Part shown: positions 50,286 through 59,242 of the stretch, piece after piece | Layout: each line of letters begins with the position of its first letter | Numbering within the stretch: position 1 is the stretch's first letter | Source: Metabacillus idriensis | Lineage (GTDB): Bacteria; Bacillota; Bacilli; Bacillales; Bacillaceae | Assembly: GCF_009674765.1 (NCBI RefSeq) | Contig: NZ_WKKF01000016.1 | Location: 1 to 60,974, forward strand | DNA: 60,974 nucleotides | Direction of reading: 5' to 3' | Notes under the pieces: generated by a model | The model's input: only the letters and a program-made list of their open reading frames with translations | Databases searched by the model: none | Told to the model about the DNA's origin: nothing | Position numbers and translations under genes: made by a program

Positions 50286-52412
50286 ATGAAAAAACCTGGT
50301 ATATCGACTGTTAAAGTTAATGAAGTTAACGGTGTTGATTCCACAATAAGTGATAAAGATTTAGTAGAACTAGCGGGTTACCATGCATATAGAAGCTTTG
50401 ATGTAGATGAGACGATCACTGTAAACGGAAGAAACTATACAGTAGTTAACACTAAATATAATCAAAAAAGCGGTTTGGACGCTTTAACAGTTCAAAACTA
50501 TGAAACTGGAGAATATACCGTCGTCTACGTCGGCACAAACCCGAGTCAAAAACAAGATCTCCTGACAGATTTCCAGCTGATGAGCGATCTGACTCCCGCA
50601 CAAATCGCAGATGCGAGAGCATACTTTAATGAGATGGATAAAAAGTATCAGAGAGCAGGCGGAATCAAGTCGATGTCAGGGAACTCCCTCGGCGGAGCTC
50701 TTGTGGGGTCAGTCGCCATTGAACACCCTGATGTAAAAGCAGTGACTCTGAACCCTGCCCTTCTTCCTGCAGGCATGATGGAACCTGACATGGAATACAG
50801 CCATATTACAAATTACTTCAGCAGCTATGACCCTTTAACAAAAGGGCTCTCTGGTCTTGACCTTCATTCACGAATTCCCGGCCATCAGTATGAAATTTTC
50901 AATGGAATCCCAGTACCTGCGTTTGAACATTTAGGGACAAATCACACAGGGTACTTGCGAAAAGATGACGGGTCTCAATCTTATAAAATTGGGATGCCAG
51001 GGCAGCCAGGAGCGGGAGAGATCTTTATAGATGCCGATGCACATATCGTGACGAGCCTCTGGACCGGAAGTCCTCTCTACGGAGGAAATACAGATTACAT
51101 TGAAATCAATAAAGAAAATCTCATGTTGCTTGCGGAAAGGATCGATAGTCAGGTGAAGGCAAGGGTTGCAACAGCAAATGATTATCTCGCAAATTCTGCA
51201 GAAATTATTGATGATGAGGGGATCAGGCTGTATCAGCGGATTTCTATGCTGCAGCAGATTTTTGAGGATTCATTTGAAAATTCGATTGGTGATCCTATTT
51301 TTATTGGGATTACATCTGCAGGCAGCCGTTTAAAAGGAGAAATAGATGATCTGATTTCTTTGCTGGAGCGAGCGGAAGGTTCTTGCAGATCTCTTAACTC
51401 TGTTTTAAATTCCCCGCCGGCGGAACTTATGGAGCACGTGTTTAATGTGGATGTGAGTGTAGAAGGATTATTCGGAAAAGCCAGGAATCAGCTTTGTGAG
51501 ATGAGGGATGAAGTAGACGGACTCTCTCGAATGCTCGGGAACGTGATTTCTGACCTGATTCCGGATCTATTTAAAGGCGGAACGGACCTTTGGTATGATG
51601 CGGTAGTAGGAGAGCTTAGAGCTCATTTTGACATAATAAATGGAAACAAAGACAAACTGGTTGAACATATTGAACAATTTAAAACTCAAGTAAATGGCAC
51701 AGCTGATTCATTTGAGAGCAGAGATCATTCAATTGGTGAAAGCATAAGAGCAGGTACTGAGGCAGCAGATGAAGCAGGTCCTGTCCCAAAAACAACCTCC
51801 TTTGTTTTAGAGGAATCTCCTTATTTGAAAGTGGGCATGCGCATCAAAGAGGTACAGCTTGATTTGGCGTTCACAGCGTTTACGGGTTTTGCTTATAGTA
51901 AGGTTTTCCCGTTCATCGTTGCTTTAAAAACGCTAACGGAGCTGATTGAGCTCACTCTTGAAGGTATTTCTTCAGCAATAAAAGGAGCAGCATACCTTGG
52001 AGTGAACCATACACTGCCTGGAAAACTAATCGGCATGTTTACGGATTTTGATGACAAAATTACGGCATATGTGCATAACACGCTTAAACCCTTGGATGAG
52101 ATGGCTGCTACTGTTGAAGGGATCAGAGATGGGGCGGAAAGGCTGATGATTCAATTTCCAACCCTTGTTTCAAACTTCCGGCCGTACCTCGATCAAGCCA
52201 TTTTCAATGCAACGAGTTATGCAAATGTCCAATTATACAATCTTGCGGCTTTTGCCATTCTAAGAGAAATGGAAATGACATTTTCAGATGTGGTTACGCA
52301 GCTCGGACAAAACAAAGCAAATGCCATCGAGGCTCTGTGCGACGTTTCTCAAAAGGTGACGTCCAATATGGGGATTCTGGGAGAGCAGGTCGACCGCGGG
52401 ACTATGAACTAA
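50286..52412 (+). CDS. SA1320-like protein with N-terminal lipase-like domain
   Basis: A 708-residue protein. The first 230 residues resemble an alpha/beta-hydrolase (Mbeg1/SA1320 type) with GNSLGG, putative nucleophile S134, after YTVVYVGTNPSQKQDLLTD. The remaining two thirds are helical with coiled-coil stretches (about 290-480, 560-700), resembling LXG or WXG100-linked secreted proteins. No signal peptide is seen, so secretion would need another route such as type VII. AAAGGAG precedes ATG 50286 and a terminator follows. It forms a pair with the DUF1672 lipoprotein. Function unknown; a toxin role is speculation. Confidence 0.7.
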   Translation: MKKPGISTVKVNEVNGVDSTISDKDLVELAGYHAYRSFDVDETITVNGRNYTVVNTKYNQKSGLDALTVQNYETGEYTVVYVGTNPSQKQDLLTDFQLMSDLTPAQIADARAYFNEMDKKYQRAGGIKSMSGNSLGGALVGSVAIEHPDVKAVTLNPALLPAGMMEPDMEYSHITNYFSSYDPLTKGLSGLDLHSRIPGHQYEIFNGIPVPAFEHLGTNHTGYLRKDDGSQSYKIGMPGQPGAGEIFIDADAHIVTSLWTGSPLYGGNTDYIEINKENLMLLAERIDSQVKARVATANDYLANSAEIIDDEGIRLYQRISMLQQIFEDSFENSIGDPIFIGITSAGSRLKGEIDDLISLLERAEGSCRSLNSVLNSPPAELMEHVFNVDVSVEGLFGKARNQLCEMRDEVDGLSRMLGNVISDLIPDLFKGGTDLWYDAVVGELRAHFDIINGNKDKLVEHIEQFKTQVNGTADSFESRDHSIGESIRAGTEAADEAGPVPKTTSFVLEESPYLKVGMRIKEVQLDLAFTAFTGFAYSKVFPFIVALKTLTELIELTLEGISSAIKGAAYLGVNHTLPGKLIGMFTDFDDKITAYVHNTLKPLDEMAATVEGIRDGAERLMIQFPTLVSNFRPYLDQAIFNATSYANVQLYNLAAFAILREMEMTFSDVVTQLGQNKANAIEALCDVSQKVTSNMGILGEQVDRGTMN

Positions 52413-52429
52413 AAGCGTAGACATGAAAG

Positions 52430-52459
52430 CCGCTTCAATCCAGTGAAGCGGTTTTTTTT
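52430..52459 (+). terminator. Terminator behind the SA1320-like gene
   Basis: Stem CCGCTTCA/TGAAGCGG with a 6-nt loop and a run of eight T. Confidence 0.9.
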
Positions 52460-52461
52460 CA

Positions 52462-52620
52462 AGAGATAAGAAAGTATAAAATTTTGCACATTGGTGTCTA
52501 GCTCCACCTCCTAACTCCTCGGTCAGAACGGATCCGCCAGCAAAGGCAAAAAGCGCCTTTACTGTCGGATCCTTATCTGCCTGTCGGAGCTGAACAGTCG
52601 GCTCCGCTTTTCGGGTTTGT
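52462..52620 (+). repeat. Dispersed intergenic repeat, copy B
   Basis: This copy aligns with 632-790 over about 155 bp. It is the better preserved one. Its centre folds into a long hairpin: GGATCCGCCAGCAAAGGC pairs with GCCTTTACTGTCGGATCC, closed by AAAAAGC. No transposase or target duplication is visible, so a MITE-like or structured RNA element is possible. It fills the space between the accessory part and the moxR core block. Confidence 0.8.
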
Positions 52621-52656
52621 TAAGAAAAGATTAAATATGTAAAAACAAACAGGAAT

Positions 52657-52687
52657 TTGTCGCTTCGTTCAGAACTCTATTATAGTT
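52657..52687 (+). promoter_or_regulatory. Probable promoter of the moxR operon
   Basis: TTGTCG (52657-52662) and TTATAG/TATAGT (52680-52687), 17-19 bp apart, about 40 nt before the ATG. Confidence 0.45.
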
Positions 52688-52724
52688 AAGCAACTTATCG
52701 ATAACTAGTTCTAGGAGGAATAGA

Positions 52725-53687
52725 ATGGCTCAAAATGAAATGATGCATCCTAAACTCGGTAAAGTGATTGAAAATATAGAACGCGTCATGGTCGGAAAAC
52801 GGGATGTTGCCGTGCTCAGTCTTGTTGCCATATTGGCTGAGGGCCACGTTTTGCTTGAAGATGTCCCTGGCGTCGGTAAAACCATGATGGTCAGATCTCT
52901 TGCCAAATCAGTGGGAGCAGATTTTAAACGAATCCAGTTCACTCCTGATTTATTGCCGTCTGATGTAACAGGAGTTTCTATTTATAATCCGAAAACACTT
53001 GAATTTGAATACCGCCCGGGTCCAATTATGGGAAATATCGTCCTTGCGGATGAAATTAACCGTACGTCGCCTAAAACCCAATCGGCGCTTTTAGAAGGAA
53101 TGGAAGAAGCAAATGTGACGGTTGATGGTGTAACGAAATCACTCGGGCGTCCGTTCTTTGTTATGGCTACGCAGAATCCGATCGAATACGAAGGCACTTA
53201 TCCGCTGCCGGAAGCCCAGCTTGACCGTTTTCTTTTCAAAATCAGAATGGGCTATCCAACTCCTGGAGAAGAACTTGAAATTTTGAACCTCGCAGAAAAA
53301 GAAAGACCCATCCATCATATCCAATCAGTCATTACTAAAGAAGAATTAGTCGAGCTTCAAAAAGAAATCCAGTCAGTCTATGTAGATGAGACAGTGAAAC
53401 GATATATAGTCGAGCTGGTCACTAAGACGCGCAAGCATCCTTCCGTCTACTTAGGAGCAAGTCCCCGCGGATCCATCGCACTTATGAAATCCGCTCAAGC
53501 CTATGCCTTCCTGTATGGCCGTGACTATGTTATTCCGGACGACATCCAATATCTTGCCCCAAATACGCTTCCTCACCGGATGATTTTAAAATCAGAAGCG
53601 AAATATGAAGGGAAGTCTGCTGAACATCTGCTCTCTGAAATCATTTCAAGAACTTCTGTGCCGGTGCAAAGGTCGATGAGCCGTTAA
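52725..53687 (+). CDS. MoxR family AAA+ ATPase (YeaC-like)
   Basis: A 320-residue AAA+ ATPase. Walker A DVPGVGKT lies at about residues 46-53, Walker B VLADEINRTSPKTQ near 105 and sensor 1 FVMATQNPIEYEGTYPLPEA near 145. MoxR proteins act as chaperones that activate partner complexes, often with DUF58 and transglutaminase proteins like those downstream. AGGAGG precedes ATG 52725. The stop shares one base with the next start (TAATG). Confidence 0.93.
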   Translation: MAQNEMMHPKLGKVIENIERVMVGKRDVAVLSLVAILAEGHVLLEDVPGVGKTMMVRSLAKSVGADFKRIQFTPDLLPSDVTGVSIYNPKTLEFEYRPGPIMGNIVLADEINRTSPKTQSALLEGMEEANVTVDGVTKSLGRPFFVMATQNPIEYEGTYPLPEAQLDRFLFKIRMGYPTPGEELEILNLAEKERPIHHIQSVITKEELVELQKEIQSVYVDETVKRYIVELVTKTRKHPSVYLGASPRGSIALMKSAQAYAFLYGRDYVIPDDIQYLAPNTLPHRMILKSEAKYEGKSAEHLLSEIISRTSVPVQRSMSR

Positions 53688-54907
53688 TGAAATCCTTTTT
53701 TCTTAAAATCCGCTATGTCTGGAAGCTCGTGAGCCTTTTGTTCTTTACGGCAGTCACATATGCATATGCCATGTTTCAGGGGGGATTTGTGAGCTGGTTT
53801 TTATTCTACAGCTTTCTGCCGATCTCCATTTATTCACTGTTGATTGCTATTTACCCAATCAGAACGTTTCAAGTAACACGCTCCATTAATCAGGAGCAAT
53901 TTTCAGTAGGGGAACAGTTAGTCGGGACAATCACGATAAAAAGGAACGTGCCTTTTCCATTGTTCTATTTAATAGTAGAAGACATTCTGCCTGAGAAGCT
54001 GTCAGAGCAGAAATTAATGAAAGAACCGAAGAGGCTTTTGTTTCCATGGTTAAAAAAAACGATCACCATGCAATATGAATTGAAGCGAATGCCAAGGGGC
54101 GAGCACCGCTTTACAGAAGTGCGGGTCCGAACGGGAGATTTGTTTGGCCTTATCGATAAAGAGATGACATTTGAAGCGGAAAATTACTTCCTCGTTTATC
54201 CTCATTCAGTAGACTTGACTTACCGTCAACATGAGAAGCAGTTTGAGCAGGGAGCAACCAATTCTAAAGCGAAATTCTGGCAGGATACCACAATGGCAAT
54301 CGGGATAAGGGAGTATCAGCCTGGTGACCGTTTTTCGTGGATTGATTGGAAGGCAACTGCAAGAAGAGACCGTATCATGACGAAAGAGTTTGAACAAATG
54401 CAAAGTCATGATGTCGTGGTGATGATGGATCGGGTAAACTCTGAGGCTTTTGAAGAACTCGTCACGTTTTCGGCCTCGCTTGCAAGAGCGATTATAAAAA
54501 GCGGGGCAAAAATGGGCTTTGTTTCCGTCGGACGGGAAAAAACGGTGTATAACTTGCAAGAAACGGAACAGCACTTGCAGCAGATTAACTATCACCTGGC
54601 AAAAGTCGATTGTGACAGCAGCCGGTCGTTTGCAGATGTAACGGAAAGCGAACTGCCGGCTTGGCAATCAAAAAATGTGACGCCATTGCTTGTAACGGCA
54701 AGCTTATCACTCGATTTAGTCAGAAAGCTTGAACTGATCGGAAGCCGGAATCACTCAACGTTTGTGTTCCTGATAAAAAAAGAAGGAGACCGGATTTCAA
54801 GCGAAGAAAAAGTGATGATGGAACGGCTGATGAAACGGAGAATTATGATTAAAGCAGTAAGTGCAGGCAGATTTGAAGAAGCATTCAAAGAGGTGAGTAC
54901 GCTGTGA
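53687..54907 (+). CDS. DUF58 domain protein (YeaD-like)
   Basis: A 406-residue protein with two N-terminal membrane helices (about 12-55) and a cytoplasmic part. The DUF58 core reads IREYQPGDRFSWIDWKATAR near residue 205, followed by a von Willebrand A-like fold (VVVMMDRVNS). It is a standard MoxR partner. The gene is coupled on both sides: TAATG with moxR and GTGA with the transglutaminase gene. Confidence 0.9.
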   Translation: MKSFFLKIRYVWKLVSLLFFTAVTYAYAMFQGGFVSWFLFYSFLPISIYSLLIAIYPIRTFQVTRSINQEQFSVGEQLVGTITIKRNVPFPLFYLIVEDILPEKLSEQKLMKEPKRLLFPWLKKTITMQYELKRMPRGEHRFTEVRVRTGDLFGLIDKEMTFEAENYFLVYPHSVDLTYRQHEKQFEQGATNSKAKFWQDTTMAIGIREYQPGDRFSWIDWKATARRDRIMTKEFEQMQSHDVVVMMDRVNSEAFEELVTFSASLARAIIKSGAKMGFVSVGREKTVYNLQETEQHLQQINYHLAKVDCDSSRSFADVTESELPAWQSKNVTPLLVTASLSLDLVRKLELIGSRNHSTFVFLIKKEGDRISSEEKVMMERLMKRRIMIKAVSAGRFEEAFKEVSTL

Positions 54908-57087
54908 GTGAAAACTTTGAAAAACAGACATCCGCCTATATCTACTATGGATTTGCGTTCCTGCTGCTGTGGGAATGGCTGAGGCCGCTTCAGGATTTCA
55001 CGGAAACAGGGAATACCGCAGTGTTTGTCCTTTTTATTGGCCTCAGCTTTTTATTCATATCCATTAAGGCTCGCTGGTATATAGGGGCTTTAGTGAAAAT
55101 CCTATACATTCTGTTTGTCCAGCATCTTTTGTTTTTTGAGGGATCTTTTTTCAGTCCTGCATGGCTGGGATTATTTTTGGGAGATATTAGTAATAATGCG
55201 GCCGTTATGATGGAAGCAAGATGGATGGAGATTTCCTCTCCATTCCGAACGCTGCTGTTCTTTGTCCTTTTATGGCTGTTAGTGTATCTGATTAATTACT
55301 GGATCATCTTTCAAAAACGCATCATGTTCTTTTTTATCATTACGATTGTCTATGTGACTGTGCTTGATACATTTACGGAGTATGATGCAAGCTTTGCCAT
55401 TGTAAGAATTGTCGTCATTGGCTTTGTGCTGATCGGGCTGCTTTATCTGGAAAGAATCAAGGTTCTTGAAAGGATTAAGAGAGAGCGTTATATGACGTTG
55501 AAATGGGTGCTGCCGCTTTCCGCTTTAATCGGCTGTGCTGTTCTTGTCGGTTTTCTCGCACCAAAGGCTGAACCGCAATGGCCGGATCCTGTTCCATATT
55601 TGACGGCATATGGGAGTCAGGAGGAAGGACCGAATGGCACGGTTAACAAAATTGGCTATGGCCCGAATGATGAACAGCTTGGCGGAGCTTTTGTCGCAGA
55701 TGATACCCCTGTTTTTACTGCAGTTGCTGAAGACCGTCATTACTGGAGAGTGGAAACAAAGGATGTCTACACGGGAAAAGGCTGGGATGTATCAGATCCT
55801 GATGCGGATTCTGTTCAGATGGATCCTGAAAATATCACCATTTTATCGACGGAAGAAGGAGTAGACACAGTTCCGCTAACAGCAAGTGTAGAGATTGATA
55901 ATCGATACCGATATGACCATGTCATATATCCTGCTGGAATTGAGTCCGTCACTCTTCCCATGGATTCAATTTTAGACGTAAATCCTCTTACCGGGCTCAT
56001 GACTCCGCGCCTGGCAGAGAACAGAGGAAACTTTTCGCCAGGATCCTACACGGCAGCCTATGAGTTTCCGGACTTTAAAATTGATGAGCTCCGTAATGTT
56101 ACATCAAATAATGGTGTACCAGAGGATGTTCGTGCCCGTTATACTCAGCTGCCTGAAGAGCTTCCTAAGCGGGTCCGCGATTTGGCATTGGAATTAACAT
56201 CCGATAACGAAAATTACTATGATAAAGCAAAATCCATTGAAACCTACCTCGGAGGGTCGCAGTTTACTTATGAAACAACTGACGTCGCTGTACCGAGGGG
56301 GGAAGAGGATTACGTGGATCAATTCCTTTTTGAAACTTTCAAAGGATATTGTGATAACTTTTCAACCTCGATGATTGTTTTGCTTCGGGCTGCAGATATT
56401 CCTGCCCGGTGGGTAAAAGGGTATTCTGATGGAGCGTTTGTACAAAACCTTGGCGGGAATCAAAAAGAGTACAAGATTACCAACAATAATGCCCATTCCT
56501 GGGTAGAGGTTTACTTCAGCGGGATCGGCTGGGTGCCGTTTGAACCGACCAAAAGCTTTTCAAATCCATATGATTTTACGTTTAACTTAGATTCTCAGGA
56601 GAATGCAGAAAAGGAAACACCGGAACAATCCCAGCCTGAGAGAGAGCCTGTCCCTGAGGAGAACAATACGCCGCAATCAAGCAGCTCAAACAGCAGTTCA
56701 TGGCCATTTTCCATCCAAATCGGGAGTACGGCCTTCTATCTGATCCTGATAGCGGCTGCGCTGATTCTCTTTATTTTATATAAAACGAGATTAAAATGGA
56801 TGCCCTATGTGATTTTATACACCTATAAGCACCGTAAAGACGATAGAGTGTATGGTGATGCATATGTCGCACTGTTAAAGCAGCTGGAGCGTTATGGATT
56901 GAAGCGCCAAGAAGGGCAAACACTTCGGGATTATGCAAGGTATGTTGACTCCTTTTTTGACGTAAGGGATATGACCAGATTGACAGCCAGTTATGAGAAA
57001 TCTCTCTACCGCGGTGATAATTCAAAAGAAGAATGGATAAAATCAAAGAAATTGTGGGAAAATTTAATTAAAAAGATATCATCTTGA
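54904..57087 (+). CDS. Membrane transglutaminase-like protein (YebA-like)
   Basis: A 727-residue protein. Five to six N-terminal membrane helices (1-200) precede an outer transglutaminase-like domain with Cys483 (FKGYCDNFSTS) and His531 (NNNAHSWVEVYF). The third position is Glu in PFEPT rather than the common Asp. A Ser/Asn-rich linker, one more membrane helix (about 610) and a C-terminal DUF4129-like part follow. It starts at a GTGA overlap. With moxR and DUF58 it forms a conserved envelope-related unit of unknown substrate. Confidence 0.9.
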   Translation: MSENFEKQTSAYIYYGFAFLLLWEWLRPLQDFTETGNTAVFVLFIGLSFLFISIKARWYIGALVKILYILFVQHLLFFEGSFFSPAWLGLFLGDISNNAAVMMEARWMEISSPFRTLLFFVLLWLLVYLINYWIIFQKRIMFFFIITIVYVTVLDTFTEYDASFAIVRIVVIGFVLIGLLYLERIKVLERIKRERYMTLKWVLPLSALIGCAVLVGFLAPKAEPQWPDPVPYLTAYGSQEEGPNGTVNKIGYGPNDEQLGGAFVADDTPVFTAVAEDRHYWRVETKDVYTGKGWDVSDPDADSVQMDPENITILSTEEGVDTVPLTASVEIDNRYRYDHVIYPAGIESVTLPMDSILDVNPLTGLMTPRLAENRGNFSPGSYTAAYEFPDFKIDELRNVTSNNGVPEDVRARYTQLPEELPKRVRDLALELTSDNENYYDKAKSIETYLGGSQFTYETTDVAVPRGEEDYVDQFLFETFKGYCDNFSTSMIVLLRAADIPARWVKGYSDGAFVQNLGGNQKEYKITNNNAHSWVEVYFSGIGWVPFEPTKSFSNPYDFTFNLDSQENAEKETPEQSQPEREPVPEENNTPQSSSSNSSSWPFSIQIGSTAFYLILIAAALILFILYKTRLKWMPYVILYTYKHRKDDRVYGDAYVALLKQLERYGLKRQEGQTLRDYARYVDSFFDVRDMTRLTASYEKSLYRGDNSKEEWIKSKKLWENLIKKISS

Positions 57088-57132
57088 CCGAATGACGGGA
57101 CATTGTTAGAATAGGGAAAATTAATAGTACTT

Positions 57133-57207
57133 ATCCTTCATATATCCTCGATAATATGGTTCGAGAGTCTCTACCGGATTGCCGCAAATAATCTGACTAT
57201 GAAGGCA
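57133..57207 (+). ncRNA. Guanine riboswitch upstream of guaA
   Basis: P1 is CCTTCATA (57135-57142)/TATGAAGG (57198-57205). The core reads ATATCCTCGATAATATGG, then GAGTCTCTACCGG, then AATCTGACTATG, the purine aptamer pattern. The specificity base is C (57197), which pairs with guanine rather than adenine. Confidence 0.92.
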
Positions 57208-57221
57208 GAATAGACGAGTGT

Positions 57222-57279
57222 AAAAGCTAGAATTCTGCCTTCTTTTCTTTTTGGATTGAAGGCATAGTTCTAGCTTTTT
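57222..57279 (+). terminator. Riboswitch expression platform terminator before guaA
   Basis: Stem AAAGCTAGAA..CTGCCTTC with GAAGGCA..TTCTAGCTTT, then a T-run. Guanine binding should favour this terminator and switch guaA off. Confidence 0.85.
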
Positions 57280-57368
57280 TTAATAATTAAGCACAAGATG
57301 CATCAGTGTCTGACGCCTGACCCCTCTTTATTCATTAAGGGGATATCTTTCGAATGAGGTGACCACCC

Positions 57369-58910
57369 GTGATAAACATGCAAGATGAAATGGTTTTAGT
57401 GTTGGATTTTGGAAGTCAATATAATCAATTAATTACCCGCAGGATTCGTGAACTTGGTGTATACAGTGAGCTTCATCCGCATACACTTACGGCTGAAGAA
57501 ATCACGAAGATGAATCCTAAAGGAATCATTTTATCTGGAGGACCAAACAGTGTGTACGGCGAACAGGCTTTCCGCTGTGACGAAAGAATTTTCGATCTTG
57601 GCATTCCAGTATTCGGCATTTGCTACGGCATGCAATTGATGACACATTATTTGGGCGGAAAAGTAGAAGCTGCCAATCATCGTGAATACGGAAAAGCGAC
57701 TTTAAACGTTCAAACAGAAACAGCATTGTTTGCTGATCTGCCAAAACAGCAGATCGTGTGGATGAGCCATGGTGATTTAGTGGCTGATATTCCAAACGAT
57801 TTTATCGTAGATGCGACAAGCCCTGCATGTCCGTTTGCAGCGATCAGCAATGAAGAGCGCCGTCTTTATGGGGTACAGTTCCATCCAGAAGTACGCCATT
57901 CAGAGTTCGGGACTGACATGCTGAAAAACTTTGTATTTGGAGTTTGCGGCTGTTCAGAAGAATGGTCAATGGAAAACTTCATTGAAATGGAGCTTCAGAA
58001 AATCCGTGAGCAGGTCGGTGACAAGCAAGTTCTTTGTGCATTAAGCGGAGGAGTCGATTCTTCTGTAGTAGCAGTGCTTATTCATAAAGCAATCGGAGAT
58101 CAGCTGACATGTATCTTTGTTGACCACGGTCTTCTTCGTAAAGATGAAGCAGAGGGTGTTATGAAAACATTCAGTGAAGGCTTCAATATGAATGTCATTA
58201 AAGTTGATGCAAAAGAGCGTTTTATGGAAAAACTGCGCGGAGTCTCTGATCCTGAGCAAAAACGCAAAATCATCGGCAATGAATTCATCTACGTATTTGA
58301 TGATGAAGCAACAAAACTTCAAGGCATTGAATTCCTGGCTCAAGGAACTCTTTATACAGATATTATCGAGAGCGGCACGGCTACAGCTCAAACGATTAAA
58401 TCTCATCACAATGTAGGCGGACTTCCAGAGGACATGCAGTTTAAACTGATCGAGCCATTGAATACCCTCTTTAAAGATGAAGTGCGTGCACTTGGATCTG
58501 AGCTTGGGATTCCTGATGAAATCGTGTGGCGCCAGCCTTTCCCTGGACCGGGACTTGGAATTCGCGTATTAGGAGCCATCTCCGAAGAAAAGCTTGAGAT
58601 TGTTCGCGAATCTGATGCGATCTTACGCGATGAAATTGCTAAGGCAGGACTTGAAAGAGATATCTGGCAATACTTTACGGTTCTTCCTGATATCCGCAGT
58701 GTAGGTGTTATGGGTGATGCAAGAACATATGATTATACAATCGGCATCCGTGCGGTTACTTCAATTGACGGGATGACGTCTGACTGGGCGCGCATTCCAT
58801 GGGAAGTGCTTGAGATCATCTCGACCCGCATCGTGAATGAAGTAAAACATATTAACCGTGTAGTTTACGACATCACGAGCAAGCCGCCAGCAACAATTGA
58901 GTGGGAATAG
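57369..58910 (+). CDS. guaA: GMP synthase (glutamine-hydrolysing)
   Basis: GuaA converts XMP, ATP and glutamine to GMP. The 513-residue protein has a class I glutamine amidotransferase domain (about 1-200) with catalytic C85 in GICYGMQL and the [10 protein letters not shown] histidine-glutamate pair. An ATP-pyrophosphatase domain (about 205-390, LSGGVDSS near 227) and the dimerisation domain ending [11 protein letters not shown] follow. GTG 57369 has GAGGTGA 7 nt upstream. A guanine riboswitch and terminator control it. Confidence 0.97.
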   Translation: MINMQDEMVLVLDFGSQYNQLITRRIRELGVYSELHPHTLTAEEITKMNPKGIILSGGPNSVYGEQAFRCDERIFDLGIPVFGICYGMQLMTHYLGGKVEAANHREYGKATLNVQTETALFADLPKQQIVWMSHGDLVADIPNDFIVDATSPACPFAAISNEERRLYGVQFHPEVRHSEFGTDMLKNFVFGVCGCSEEWSMENFIEMELQKIREQVGDKQVLCALSGGVDSSVVAVLIHKAIGDQLTCIFVDHGLLRKDEAEGVMKTFSEGFNMNVIKVDAKERFMEKLRGVSDPEQKRKIIGNEFIYVFDDEATKLQGIEFLAQGTLYTDIIESGTATAQTIKSHHNVGGLPEDMQFKLIEPLNTLFKDEVRALGSELGIPDEIVWRQPFPGPGLGIRVLGAISEEKLEIVRESDAILRDEIAKAGLERDIWQYFTVLPDIRSVGVMGDARTYDYTIGIRAVTSIDGMTSDWARIPWEVLEIISTRIVNEVKHINRVVYDITSKPPATIEWE

Positions 58911-58917
58911 ACGAACG

Positions 58918-58952
58918 AAAACGAACATTTTTAATTAAATGTTCGTTTTTTT
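58918..58952 (+). terminator. Terminator of guaA
   Basis: Stem AACGAACATTT/AAATGTTCGTT with an ATT-rich loop and eight T. Confidence 0.9.
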
Positions 58953-58954
58953 TA

Positions 58955-58984
58955 TTGACGACTTTATACCTATGCTGTTAAGAT
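58955..58984 (+). promoter_or_regulatory. Promoter candidate for pbuG
   Basis: TTGACG (58955-58960) with TAAGAT about 18 bp on, directly before the riboswitch leader. Confidence 0.5.
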
Positions 58985-59006
58985 GAAGGTACACAAAAAT
59001 TGTCTA

Positions 59007-59084
59007 AATACGTCGTATAAAGTTGGGGATATGGCCCAAAAGTTTCTACCAAGCTACCGTAAAGAGCTTGACTACGAGGTATTA
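59007..59084 (+). ncRNA. Guanine riboswitch upstream of pbuG
   Basis: P1 ATACGTCGTA/TACGAGGTAT (one mismatch), P2 GTTGGG/CCCAA, loop GTTTCTACC, P3 AAGCT/AGCTT. The specificity base in TTGACTACG is C (59072), so it should bind guanine or hypoxanthine. The aptamer is a second member of the pair in this window. Confidence 0.94.
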
Positions 59085-59146
59085 TATAAGATTGGGAATC
59101 CGTGATCTATTTCACGAACCCGTCCTATCTAATATCATTGTCGTCA

Positions 59147-59176
59147 AGCGCTCCCGTTAGCAGGGAGCGCTTTTTG
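59147..59176 (+). terminator. Riboswitch-controlled terminator before pbuG
   Basis: Stem AGCGCTCCC (59148-59156)/GGGAGCGCT (59163-59171) with a T-run. Confidence 0.88.
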
Positions 59177-59242
59177 CACTTATTTTATCTTTCTGCGGGC
59201 CACCTGCTTATAACGGCGTTTAAGATATTGGGAGGATTTTAG

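Noticed and set aside
54206-54667. Minus-strand frame of 153 codons inside the DUF58 gene
   Set aside because: Antisense shadow of a clear, coupled gene; no ribosome binding site.
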